A stretch of DNA of 64,000 nt from contig NW_026705482.1 of the NCBI RefSeq assembly GCF_029867415.1, forward strand, positions 124,001-188,000, in the 5' to 3' direction. This document shows positions 31,205 through 42,038 of the stretch, one piece after another. The first letter of the stretch is position 1, and each line of letters starts with the position of its first letter. The notes below the pieces were generated by a model, which was given only the letters and a program-made list of their open reading frames with translations, ran no database searches and had not been told where the DNA came from. The translations under genes and the position numbers were made by a program. Source of the stretch: Vicia villosa (Eukaryota; Streptophyta; Magnoliopsida; Fabales; Fabaceae).

Positions 31205-32176
31205 TGTTAGAACAAGAAATGTTCTGATTAATATTCTTAGTTTTGATGATAACATTATATATGAATTTTGTATAAGATAATGTGGTACTCTAATTATTCA
31301 CGTTTTCCATTTTAGGAAAAGTCTAAAAGAGTATGTACATAATCAGCGTTCAGAAGCTCTGACCCAGAAGATTTGGATGGCTTCATCAGAACATGGTCTG
31401 ACAGACATCAGAAGATGGTCTTGAAGAAATCATAACATGATCTGGAAAGCATCAGAAGATGGCAGTCAGAAGCAAAGCTCTGAAGATCTGATGATATCAC
31501 GCTCCAAAGCACTTCTAAAGTATGAAGACAGAAGTTGCATCTGCACCAAAAGTTGAAGACTCTGATATTCAAATGTTTATTCTACATATTCTGAGTCCAG
31601 AAGCAAGTACAAGATGAAAAGGCTATAATGTCAAATCTGCCTGACTGACAAAAGGAACGTTAGAAGCTACAAAAGGCAAATTCAGCAAAAGCAGTTGAAG
31701 CATGGCTCGAGGTAGTTGACAAAAGAGTGAAACATTAAATGCAGCAGTGTACTATTCACGCAAAGCATTAAATGCACTCAACGGTCACATTTACACACTG
31801 CCTATATATAGAAGTTCTGATGCTGAAGCAGTAACAACTCTCTCACGTGAAATACAAAAACGCTGTCAAAAAGTTATCACACCAAAGCAAAGAAGAACTT
31901 CATCTTCAACCTCACAACATTGTAATATTTTAGTGAAAGTTAGAACTTAAACTTAAGAGAAAAATCACTTTGTGATTATAGCTTATTAAGAAGCAATTTA
32001 ATCTCTTGTAATATTTATTTTACATTGATTGTAAAAAGAAGTTCCTAGAGTGATCAAGTTGTGATCAGTAGACTCTAGAAGACTTAGAAGTTATCTAAGT
32101 GGAGAACCATTGTAATCAGTTTGATTAGTGGATTAAATCCTCAGTTGAGGTAAATCACCTTGTCAGGGGTGGACTC
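31205..32176 (+). repeat. truncated Sirevirus LTR
   Basis: It starts TGTTAGAACAAGAAATGTTC and is clearly related to the reverse complement of the Sirevirus LTR at 38706-39909. Shared parts are 'ttagttttgatgataac', repeated 'tcagaag' words, 'gattagtggattaaatcctc' and 'agttgaggtaaatca'. The match stops near 32176 (ggtggact), so about 150 bp of the LTR end is missing. It contains TATATATAG at 31803. Orientation is opposite to the full Sirevirus. Confidence 0.8.
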
Positions 32177-32710
32177 CACATAGATCCAGAAGGAAGAACC
32201 ACCATTGTGTCTAAGGTTCGAAGAGCCCCTATCACCATTACTCCCTCAACTATCTCTGAACTTTTGAGGTGTGATAATCTTAGAGAAGCGTTTGACAATA
32301 ACATCATTAACATGACTACCTCTGATGTCTTGAGGGCCCTCATGGCTAATGATCCTTTTAGTGCTAAGATCATTAGGATTTGGCATCAACTTTTAGTGGG
32401 CAACTTTCGCCCACGAAACCAGGACCAAGACAGAATCATGATGGAAGATCTGGAGTTCATACTTTGTGCTCTCCGGGGAAGGAAAATCAACTTTCCATTG
32501 CTGATCTTCAAGCAACTTGTCGAAGCTGTTGCTATGGCTGCCTCTCGTCAAGGCGTAGTGACATGTCTTCCTTATGGAAGATTTTTGTCCTACATGTTTC
32601 TCAAAAAAGGTATAGTGAGAAGAATGCGTATGGAAGGATCTCTAGATCTTTTCAAAGCAGAAAGCTTGCCCCTGCTGTCCTTGGAAGGTATAGAACAAAG
32701 GATCAACTAA
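32177..32710 (+). CDS. ORF resembling a plant transposon protein, 5' truncated
   Basis: The frame is open from the LTR junction to a TAA at 32710 (about 177 residues, no ATG near the start). It reads DPEGRTTIVSKVRRAPITIT, PSTISELLRCDNLREAF, RIMMEDLEFILCALRGRKIN and LPYGRFLSYMFLKKGIVRRM. The arrangement (a 'PITITPSTISELL' block, a Trp, a 'GRKINFPLLIF' block, then 'LPYGRFLSYMF') reminds me of the putative plant transposon protein domain (PF20167), often found next to retrotransposon genes. The resemblance is weak and unverified. The 5' end is lost at the LTR junction. Confidence 0.45.
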   Translation, partial: HIDPEGRTTIVSKVRRAPITITPSTISELLRCDNLREAFDNNIINMTTSDVLRALMANDPFSAKIIRIWHQLLVGNFRPRNQDQDRIMMEDLEFILCALRGRKINFPLLIFKQLVEAVAMAASRQGVVTCLPYGRFLSYMFLKKGIVRRMRMEGSLDLFKAESLPLLSLEGIEQRIN

Positions 32711-32995
32711 AGGGTGCGTTGTTCGAGGCTTTGATGGAGGTGTTATAGGTCTTAGTTTTATTATTCATAATTTTGAATGTTCCTTTTGATAGCCTCTAGT
32801 ATGCTTCTATTTTTGTAGCCTTTGTTGTTCGTGGAAACACAACCTTCCAAAAATGAATGTACTCTTCTAATCGTAATGACATATATTTTGACATTGCTCT
32901 GTCTTCTTACTTTATTTACTAAATATCTCACTTGGACACGAAGCCATTTTGGTGTTTGCTTAACCATTTTGGCCTACATAGCATACTTTAAATAT
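32711..32995. other. spacer without recognised feature
   Basis: AT-rich DNA between the transposon-like ORF and the C-terminal end of a minus-strand integrase. I see nothing to annotate here. Confidence 0.5.
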
Positions 32996-34365
32996 CTACG
33001 TTTTTGCAATTTTTACTTCGTGCATGATTGGTTTGTATCTTTTCAGATACTTCCCATTCACTCTTAAGATCCTGCGATCTTCTGCCAACTCTTCTATCTC
33101 ATAAGCATTATTTGAGAATACTTTTAAAATTCGAAAGGGTCCTTCCCAGTGTGGGGACCATTTGCCTAAAATCTGATTCTTTCGATCTATAGGTAAAATA
33201 ACTTTCCAAACTAAGTCATTATTAATAAATGTTTTACCTTTCACCTTTTTATTGTATGCTCTCGACACCCTTTCTTTTTGTCTTTTTATCATCTCCAAAG
33301 CTCGAAGTCTGTCTTCGTCCAAATCCACTAATTCGTTCATCATCAATTCCCAATACATGTTTGGAGGAATTTCTGCCTGTCTTTGGATCCGGACTGATTG
33401 AAAGTATATCTCAATTGGGAGCACTGCATCGTGTCCGAACGTCAATTGGAAAGGTGTAGTGTTTGTAGCTACTTTTGGTGACGTTCGACAGGCCTATAGT
33501 GCTTGGTCTAAAGTTCTATGCCAGCTCTTAGGTTTTTTCCCTATGTGTTTCTTTATGAGACCAATTATTACCTTATTTGCTGCTTCAACTTGTCCATTTG
33601 CCTGAGCGTAGTAAGGTGTAGAAGTAAACAATTTGAACCCCATTTCTTTGGCGAATTCTTGCATCTTTCGACCGATAAACACTGATCCTTGATATGTGGT
33701 TATACTTTCCGGGATTCCGAATCTACATATAATGTGTCTTTGAATAAACTCAATCACAACCTCCTGATCCACATTTGCAAGTGGTATCGCTTCGACCCAT
33801 TTTGTGAAGTAGTATATTCCTACTAAGATATATCTTTGACCTTTGGAAGACTTGGGGTGAATTTCCCCAATTAAGTCTAGTGCCCAACCTCTGAAAGGCC
33901 ATGGTTTTATTATTGAACTTAATTCATTTGCGGGAGCATGTTGAATACCTGCGTGTTCTTGACACTCTTGACACCCTTTTGCAAATTCTATGCAATCTTT
34001 TAACATAGAGGGCCAATACATTCCATATCGAAACAAAAGCCATTTCATTTTGTGCCCCGCTTGGTGTGCACCACATGCTCCACTATGTACATTCGAGAGA
34101 GCCAAATATGCTTCCGCTTCACCCAGGCATTTTAGCAAAACTCCTTCAGGGGTTTTCTTAAACAATTCATTTCCCATCAGGAAGTATGATAAGGCTCGAT
34201 ACTTTACCTTTCTATCTGTGTCTGGAGAAGGGTCTTTTAAATAGTTCACAATTGGACTCCTCCAATCTGTGTCTGCTAAAGAGTCTATATTTAAAACCTC
34301 AAACTCCTCTTTGTTAGCGAAACCTAACTGTGAGTTTTGCAGATCACTTGGAGAAAGCCACTTGG
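32996..34365 (-). pseudogene. Tat-type Ty3/gypsy integrase fragment with Asp to Tyr change
   Basis: Minus-strand frames 34249-33494 and 33445-32996 are in the same phase and are split only by a TAG where Trp is likely. The zinc-binding part is HSGACGAHQAGHKMKWLLFR ... CQECQEH. The core has first Asp in GWALDLIGEIHP and Glu in ANGQVEAANK, but the second site reads SITTYQGSVF where ITTDQGS is expected, so a catalytic Asp is Tyr (TAT for GAT). The C-terminal part reads GKWSPHWEGPFRI. This integrase is clearly different from that of the Ogre at 51389-53501, so it comes from another Tat-lineage element. It ends at about 34365 where Ogre sequence begins. Confidence 0.8.
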
Positions 34366-34399
34366 AGAAATAAATAATAATAAATAAAATAATAAAAGT

Positions 34400-35881
34400 C
34401 TAAACTCCAGTAGTCTTGTCTTCTTGACGACGCCTCCTTTTTAGAACTCTAACTTCTTCTTTGTGCGCCTTGATCATTTCTTCCCTTTCTTGAACAAGCC
34501 TTGAAATTTCATTTTCCCATGAATTAATCTGATCGGGGGAAACAAAATCTTCAATCTTCCATTTACGAGAAAAGTAATCAAGCAAAGTCTCTCGCTCTTT
34601 AGCATCTTGTGTCATCACTTCCTTTTCAGCTTCAGCTTTTAGCAAGCGTCTCTCAAAGTCATCCCTATCCCTTTTTAGTCGGTTAATGGTTCCAACAAGA
34701 TCTTCATTTGGAGCAGGAACATATGGCTCGAATGCAACTGGGACAGCAGGAGGAGTTACCCTTGGTACTATGGGCGTATCAGAAGTGTAAGGCATCCCAA
34801 ACTCCATAACTCGATCATAAACCCATTGGAAGTACGGGTCCCATGGCATGTAGTTTCTCCTTCCTATATCTTTTGCACCAACTTTCTTTACTTTCGACCA
34901 AGCCTTGATGAAGAGATCTCTTTTCTTTGACTTATCTGAATCATAGCTGAAGTATTCTGAGCTGAGATACAAGGAACGTGGCTTATCCTTCAAAGCAAAA
35001 CCAAACTGATGTCGAGCTAGAATAGGATTATACGCTATTCCCCCACGAACGCCAAGAAGCGGTATATTAGGGAATTCCCCACAACTATCAAATAGTCTAG
35101 TTCTTTCAAACTCCTTTTGGTACCAAATGACGTTGTCAAAAGAAAGCTTCATAATTCTTTGGGCCCAAGTTAAGCCTTCTTCATTCTTTCTTACGGAGAG
35201 AGGTAAGTGCGAAATAAACCACTTATGCAATAGCGGAGCACATCCAAGGACACAACCTTTCCTTTTCGATACTCGGAAGTGAATAGAATGTAACAAATCA
35301 CCAAGTAAAGTAGGAACAGGATTATTACTTAGAAATATCTTGATAGCAGCCACATCAACAATTTTGTCATAATGGAAGAATAGAACTTGTCCATAGATTA
35401 AAAGAGACAAAACAGCTTCCAAAGCATCCATACTTGAAGTCTTAGCAAAAATCTGCGCTTTTTCGTAGAGGAAATCAAGGGGTAATCCAGAGTACTCCTT
35501 CTTACTAATCCAAACTTTCTCAATCTCAAATCTTGGAAAGTGTAGGGCAGCAGCGATGACTTCCAACTTAGGATCTTCTTCTATACCAGTATAAGGGATT
35601 TGGTTGAGCACAGGGAGCCCCAGCAAGTGTGAGAATTCTTCCAAAGATGGTACCAACTGAAAATCTCTATAAGTGAAGCAATGTAGTAACGGATCATAGA
35701 ATTGAATCATGGTGTTTAGAAGAACCTCATCCACATTAGTTCGTACTAAACCGATAGGCATGTTGAGAGACTCACTGAATCTGAGAGAACCAGAAATGTT
35801 GTCGCAGAAAACCTTTAATGGAGTAGGTACTTTCTTGAAATTGAGGAAGAACGGCTTACGGCCTTTGGTTTCCATATTCAA
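34400..35881 (-). CDS. Ogre ORF1 protein, intact, in the partial Ogre copy
   Basis: 493 residues start MNMETKGRKPFFLNFKKVPT and end QEDKTTGV. Ogre elements are known for an extra ORF1 between the primer site and gag; its role is unknown. The N-terminal half (GLVRTNVDEVLLNTMIQFYD, LVPSLEEFSHLLGLPV) has the look of plant mobile-domain-like proteins found in such ORFs. The last 100 residues are highly charged and heptad-like (INRLKRDRDDFERRLLKAEA, LVQEREEMIKAHKEEVRVLK), consistent with a coiled coil. The paralogue at 58572-60053 is nearly identical but has one stop codon. The preceding leader and primer site are present, but everything downstream of ORF1 is missing. Confidence 0.85.
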   Translation of the reverse strand: MNMETKGRKPFFLNFKKVPTPLKVFCDNISGSLRFSESLNMPIGLVRTNVDEVLLNTMIQFYDPLLHCFTYRDFQLVPSLEEFSHLLGLPVLNQIPYTGIEEDPKLEVIAAALHFPRFEIEKVWISKKEYSGLPLDFLYEKAQIFAKTSSMDALEAVLSLLIYGQVLFFHYDKIVDVAAIKIFLSNNPVPTLLGDLLHSIHFRVSKRKGCVLGCAPLLHKWFISHLPLSVRKNEEGLTWAQRIMKLSFDNVIWYQKEFERTRLFDSCGEFPNIPLLGVRGGIAYNPILARHQFGFALKDKPRSLYLSSEYFSYDSDKSKKRDLFIKAWSKVKKVGAKDIGRRNYMPWDPYFQWVYDRVMEFGMPYTSDTPIVPRVTPPAVPVAFEPYVPAPNEDLVGTINRLKRDRDDFERRLLKAEAEKEVMTQDAKERETLLDYFSRKWKIEDFVSPDQINSWENEISRLVQEREEMIKAHKEEVRVLKRRRRQEDKTTGV

Positions 35882-36585
35882 ACAACCTACAAAATAATAT
35901 ACGGTTAAAAATCCCCAATTCCTTGAAATGGGTTAGCCATGCCATGTATGTATGATGCACCAACACAAACAAGTCCACACAAATCACACAATTTCCTTAA
36001 GCTTGGCTTGCATGGAGTTTTAAATCATGTGAGATACCCTTCCCAAAGGTGTTTCTAAGGATGAAGATGATATCAGCAACGGGTTCTATCGAGTTACCCA
36101 GAATTGTCAGCCCTCCTAAAGCACCCTCGAACATGATACATACATACCATGCAATGATACTTTGAGAAAGAACCTATCTGAGTTGTAGTATCGGGTAGCG
36201 ACTATGCTCTCAACATACATCAAGAGTAGTCCCTCCACTATGTTCCTAAAAGTCAAGATGGGTTAAAGGTAACTAAAGGTCCTTAAGCTCCGACTCACCC
36301 ACGGACATCCGCACGAACCTCCCTCATACAAGAGAAGCATGCAAACACCCATAGAGGCCTAACTTAAGCGTGAACTCTCATATTGACCAATCCTCCACAT
36401 ACATGAAGGAGGTCGCCATGACTATGCCACTTCCTATCTTAGATGTACTTGAATCCGGGTGTAGGACTCGTCCTTCAATTAATTCCCAAAACGCCCCTGA
36501 AAAATAAAACAAACAACGCAAACAATAGAAAACATTTAAAGTGTTCCTAAACTTTTAAGGTAACCCCTCTTTTATAAGAAAATTC
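35882..36585 (-). other. Ogre leader between primer site and ORF1
   Basis: About 700 bp without a coding frame, nearly identical to 60054-60774. It is the 5' untranslated leader of the partial Ogre copy. Confidence 0.75.
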
Positions 36586-36603
36586 TCCCCAGCAGAGTCG
36601 CCA
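36586..36603 (-). promoter_or_regulatory. Ogre primer binding site, tRNA-Arg type
   Basis: On the minus strand it reads TGGCGACTCTGCTGGGGA, the tRNA-Arg-complementary site typical of Ogre elements, four bases after the LTR end. Confidence 0.85.
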
Positions 36604-37308
36604 GTTCTGTAATACGGTGAACTGACTTTTATATCGAAAAATGTCGCGGTTAAGCATGAGTCGCCGCCGACTTTTATTTTATCCAAACAAGTTAGAAAGG
36701 CTAAAAGAAACAGAAAAAAACCTTTTAGAGAAAACAGGGTTCGGGGGGTAATTTATGCAAAGGGAAGGTGTAAGGCACCCTTTGCATCCATGGTTTTCCA
36801 TGGGCTCTTAATTGCTTTGCTCGTTTTTTGAAAAGAAAGGTAGAAGAAGAATATGGACTTTAGCTCGTAAATGAGCGTAGTCATTTTGAAGATTTATGAG
36901 AAAGAATATGAGAAAACAGTTTTAGCCAGAGCAAGGCAATTAGGAGAAATTACCTTAAACTTAAATGATAGGTTTCTTTTAGCCTTTCAGGATGAAAGGG
37001 TCTATCCATGCCATGAGAGGGCAGGAAGCCTTTCGTTTGGATGTAAACGGGTCATCGCATTGTCGTTCGCCATGAGACTGACCCATGCCATAGAGAGGCA
37101 GGTAGTCTAAGGGAAGGATTAGAATAACCTTTTCGTAGGCAGCCAAAGGATACCTCAACCTTTCGTAGGCAACTTTCGAGGGTCGAAGTCATATTCGTGT
37201 ACCGACAGCAGCATCATTTTAGGGACTTATGACTTTTATTTGTATCGAGGCAACAGAGTTGAGGTATCCTCGAATTCGAGGGACATGGCTATTCTGCAAA
37301 AAAAACAA

Positions 37309-37361
37309 AGGCAACAGGCAACAGGCAACAAGGCAGCAGGCAACAGGCAACAGGCAACAGA
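37309..37361. repeat. GGCAACA minisatellite in the Ogre LTR
   Basis: Short units of GGCAACA/GGCAGCA type, about seven copies. The same place in the other LTR (61471-61522) has a different unit order. Confidence 0.8.
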
Positions 37362-38338
37362 GAGGTTACCCCAAAAGCGTGCGTGGGTGCAACAATCACG
37401 TGATTATATTTAATTATATTATCTTGTAAATAGGTGATTCTAATTCAATTCAGAGTTGCACTCCCTAAAATTATTAACCACAACAATTAATATTAACAGT
37501 GATAATGGGGAAGGGAAATTGCAACCAGCGGAGGAGAGGGGAATTGAAACCAGCGGGATAAAATAAAGCAAATAGATTTGAAACAAGTAATAATTGAGAT
37601 CAGAGTTTAGGGTTATCGATATTCGAAGCTTTGGCAATTGATAAACCCTGAAAAGGTGGAAAAAATGACAAATAAAAATAGGGTGAGTGCATTATCGATT
37701 CGGAGGCAAACCAAGCTAACCCTAAAAAAATAAAAGGATAAAGAAATTAAAAATAAATAAACAAATAAATATGCACTTAGCTTTAAATTTGATCTGACAT
37801 GGTTGGCGGTCGGAGGAAGCCTCAGGGTCAACCCTGAAAATGGCAAGGCAAAGGCAGAAGAAGGAGTGAGTGTATGCACAGTTCAAAAAGTATAAAAGGG
37901 TAAACCCTAAAATCAAAAGGAAACAAAATAGACTTTGAAATTTAAATGAATACTTTGCTTCGGATTCTGAAGGCGCGTAGTCGGAAAGCATCTGAAAAGT
38001 CAACCCTAAAAAGGCAAGGCACGGAAAAAGAAATATTCAGTGTAGGGTTGACTCTCGCAAACCCTAATTAGGATCCAAACTGAGTATAATGGTAAGTTGA
38101 TTTAATTAATTATTGGTCTTGCGACCTAATTAATTAAATCGGGATAAGAAAATTAAATCGAGTGTAAAAATAATATTTAAGAATTTTTTGGAATTAAAAT
38201 AAAATAAAAGCGAATTATTAAAGATTTTTAATAACTAAATTAATTAAAATAACTACTTTATTTATTTTAAGGAAAATACCATAAATAACACATATAGTAA
38301 ATATTATATAAAAAAAATAAAAAAAATATTAATATGTT

Positions 38339-38348
<10 letters not shown>

Positions 38349-38419
<71 letters not shown>
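38349..38419. repeat. (TA)n microsatellite in the middle Ogre LTR
   Basis: 71 bp of pure TA repeat. At the matching site in the right LTR it is 147 bp (62552-62698). Confidence 0.9.
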
Positions 38420-38421
<2 letters not shown>

Positions 38422-38705
38422 AAACAAAATAAAAGAGGCTATATAATTAAAAATTAAAAAAAAATTGAAAATCTTAACTTTTGATCCAGTGTAGCACGCG
38501 CCTGCAAACTATGATGGACCTGCGTTCTCGTATGCGTTGGATCTGCAGATCAATGAAATCGGATGGCCAGGATGCGAAGGTCCACGATAGCAGCGTGTTT
38601 CTTAGCGCAGGTGATCCCTCAGGAGTTCCAAACCCTTGCGCGCGCTTTTGGATTTGAACGGGCCAATGGCAGCGCGACACGTCTCTTCTTCTTCAACGTG
38701 AAAAC

Positions 38706-39909
38706 TGAAGGATAGAAAAACACTTAGAAAGGGGGGGTTTGAATAAGTGTAGCTTTAAAAACTTGACAGATAAAAATAAATTGCACAGTTATTTTTATCC
38801 TGGTTCGTTGTTAACTAAACTACTCCAGTCCACCCCCGCAGAGATGATTTACCTCAACTGAGGATTTAATCCACTAATCGCACGGATTACAATGGTTTTC
38901 CACTTAGTCCGCAACTAAGTCTTCCAGAGTCTTCTGATCACACACTGATCACTCCAGGAACAACTGCTTAGATACCCTCTAAGACTTTTCTAGAGTCTAC
39001 TGATCAACACGATCACTCTAGTTACAATCTGCTTAGTTCACTCCTAAGACTTTCCTAGAGTATTCTGATCAACACGATCACTCTAGTTCCTTACAACTTA
39101 ATGTAAATCTAAGAGTATTACAAATGCTTCTTAAAAGCGATAATCACAACTGTGATATTTCTCTTAATCGTTTAAGCTTAATCTCACTAATATATTACAA
39201 CAGCAATGTAGTGAGCTTTGATGAAGATGAAGATTCTGAGTTTTGATTGAACAGCGTTTCAGCAAGTTAATTTGAATTATCTTTGTTCAGGATCGTTAAC
39301 CTTGCTTCTCATCAGAACTTCATATTTATAGGCGTTGGAGAAGATGACCGTTGAATGCATTTAATGCTTTGCGTGTTCCGTACAGCATCGCATTTAATGT
39401 TATACGCTTTTGTCAACTACCTCGAGCCTTGTTCACGCTGTGTCTACTGACGTAGCCTTTAATAGCTTTTAACGTTCCTTTTGTCAGTCAGCGTAGCTTG
39501 CCACTTGTACTTTCTTCTGATCTGATGTTTGTGAATACAACGTTTGAATATCATCAGAGTCAAACAGCTTGGTGCATAGCATCTTCTGATCTTCTGACCT
39601 TGAAGTGCTTCTGAGCGTGATACCATCAGAACTTCAGTGCTTCTGTTCTCTTGTTCTTCTGATGCTTCCATAGACCCATGTTCTGATTCTGCTTCGACCA
39701 TCTTCTGATGTCTTGCCAGACCATGTTCTGATGTTGCATGCTGAACCATTTGAGACAAAGCTTCTGAGCGCTGAATTATGCGTACTCTTTATATATTTCC
39801 TGAAAGGGAAATTGCATTGGATTAGAGTACCATATTATCTTAAGCAAAATTCATATTATTGTTATCATCAAAACTAAGATAATTGATCAGAACAAATCTT
39901 GTTCTAACA
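38706..39909 (-). repeat. 3' LTR of the Sirevirus
   Basis: 1,204 bp; on the minus strand it begins TGTTAGAACAAG and ends CTATCCTTCA. It contains several words of the TCAGAAG/CTTCTGA type. Its outer end joins Ogre LTR sequence cleanly at 38705. Confidence 0.9.
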
Positions 39910-39910
39910 A

Positions 39911-40073
39911 TCTCCCCCTTTTTGATGATGACAAAAACATATATAAATGATATGAATTTGCGATCAGAAAGAATAGATGGCAAAAGACAAATTACACAGC
40001 TATAGCATAAGCATATGAATATGTCTCCCCCTGAGATTAACAATCTCCCCCTGAGATAAATAATCTCCCCCTG
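39911..40073 (-). promoter_or_regulatory. main and multiplied polypurine tracts of the Sirevirus
   Basis: The tract next to the LTR is AAAAAGGGGGAGA (plus-strand TCTCCCCC from 39911). Three more CAGGGGGAGA tracts occur at 40024, 40044 and 40064, exactly 20 bp apart. Another AAAAAGGGGGAGA lies at 41016-41028. Multiplied polypurine tracts are a known trait of Sireviruses. Confidence 0.8.
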
Positions 40074-40163
40074 AAATAAATACACGAAGAACTTTAATAA
40101 AAGACTTCCCTGATTATTTCGGTAGAGACGATCATATAAGCTTCTTGTCTTCAGAGAATTCAT

Positions 40164-40500
40164 AGCTTCTGACTTCTGCTTCCATAGGACAGCTTCAGAA
40201 CTAGAATTTCTTTAGATCCTTAGAACACTCACAGCTTCTGATTCCTGCTTCCATCTAGGACAGCTTCAGAACTTGAATTTCTTTGATCTTCTGAACATTC
40301 ACAGCTTCTGATTTCTGCTTCCATTCAGGACAGCTTCAGAACTTGAATTTCTTTTATCTTCTGAACATTCACAGCTTCTGATTTCTGCTTCCATTTAGGA
40401 CAGCTTCAGAACTTGAGTTTTCTGGATCTTTAGAACATTCGCAGCTTCTGATTTCTGCTTCCCTCGGATAGCTTCAGAGCTTTGAATTTCTACCAACATC
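40164..40500. repeat. 70-bp tandem repeats in the Sirevirus 3' non-coding part
   Basis: Five units at about 40164, 40232, 40302, 40372 and 40442, each with CAGCTTCTGATTTCTGCTTC and GGACAGCTTCAGAACTTGAA. They lie between pol and the polypurine tracts. Confidence 0.85.
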
Positions 40501-41366
40501 ACTTCATGCTAGATTTGTATCAGAACATTGTTGAATGTACCAGAGCATCATCTGAGCATCTCTACATCCTGAAATGTTACAGAACAAAAACTAAACGACA
40601 AAAGTCAGCATGAACGAGTTAGAACATAAAATGTATGTTTGAACACATTATATGAATCAGAGCCATATAGGCTGAAATAATGTATCAGAGCAAATAATGT
40701 ATCAGAGCCATAACATTATATGTATCAGAGCATATAGAATTTTGTCAGAACAAATAGACAAATATGGATCAAATTCTATTATCAGTGCTTCTGATTCATT
40801 CTTCTTTCTTGCTTCTGATCTCTGAAGCTTGACAGCACTCGGCTTGCTTCAGTTTCCATGGTTTTGCTTCTTGTGTTTGCTTTGAAGATTTTCTTCACTT
40901 CTTTATACCTGCAAAACACTTAAACCATATAGAACTTTGCAGTTCTTGTTAGTAAATGTGTGGGAGCCTTTGCCCAGCAACTGATAGATTAATCAAATCA
41001 TTTATCATTTATCTTTCTCCCCCTTTTTGTCATAACATCAAAAAGAATATTTCAAAAGATTCAGATGCATAAAACGACAAATAAAAACACTGGAATGTAA
41101 AAGCAAGGAAACTTTTCATTGATAATCAAAAGATATTAAAAAAGGTTCCTATGTTTAACAAGATGAGAAACATTCCTAGCAAATACATAAAAAGTCATCC
41201 CAAGAGGAAATGACTACAAAAATTAAAAACAGCACCCTAGCAGGACACGCTCGGTGTCAACCCATCAAGAATCCCTGTGGACTCTTGTCTTCCAGACTGG
41301 AACCTCCACTGTAGGAGAGATCCAAGTGACCAAAGAGGAAGAGAGGGACAGTTCACAGACAGAGAG

Positions 41367-41555
41367 CTAATGTTGCAAACGGGGCTTTCCCTCAACATAG
41401 AAGTTAAGAATATCATTCTTAACCTCCTCCCATAACTCAAGAAAGTCTTCTGTCTTTGGGTGAAAGTTGATAACAACATCAAAGAAGAGGTCTGACTTGA
41501 GAGGTATTAGGAGAGCCATCCCGAGATATGCAGAGATCTGTCGCCTTTGAGTCAT
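41367..41555 (-). other. short ORF of unknown meaning in the Sirevirus tail
   Basis: 62 residues (MTQRRQISAYLGMALLIPLK ... VEGKPRLQH) in the region where some Sireviruses carry an extra ORF. The sequence looks protein-like (EDFLELWEEVKNDILNFYVE), but there is no motif I know. It may be a remnant. Confidence 0.3.
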
Positions 41556-42038
41556 AGATCTTCAACAGGCTTAGGGTGAACGCTAGGTTTGAGCAAGAGA
41601 CGAAAACGGAAGAGAGAGAGAGAAAAACTTTATGAGGAATGCAAAGAGATAGAGAGAGTTGAGAGGGAAAGAGAAGAGTTTAAAGAGTATTTAAAAGAAA
41701 ATGAAATGAAACGAATGATGAAAAGCATTTAATGTTACGTGACGTGAGGAGAGGTAATAAAGACGAATGAGGTGACTAGCACAGTTACCTATGGTCGGCG
41801 TCCCTTCAACTGCACGCGCGCTTATCCATGAATAGTAACGACAGGTTTACCATCCCGAGATAAAAAACGTAACAGCTGTTTTGCTTTAAAAGAGGTTCTG
41901 AATCAACTTAGACAATGAAACGTTAGTAATAACCGAATCATAATTTCTAAAAGAATTCAATCAGAAGTTCTGATTAATTAAAAAAAATGTTCCACATTCA
42001 TTTCAGAAGATACTCATACATGAGAACTTCTCATCTTC

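Noticed and set aside
36871..37110. 79-residue ORF present twice (36871 and 61032)
   Set aside because: It lies in the Ogre LTR on the strand opposite to transcription; no known domain.
39459..39758. 99-residue ORF present identically at 39459 and 47817
   Set aside because: It is within the duplicated Sirevirus LTR and has low-complexity SEHG/EQEN words; identity reflects the LTR pair.
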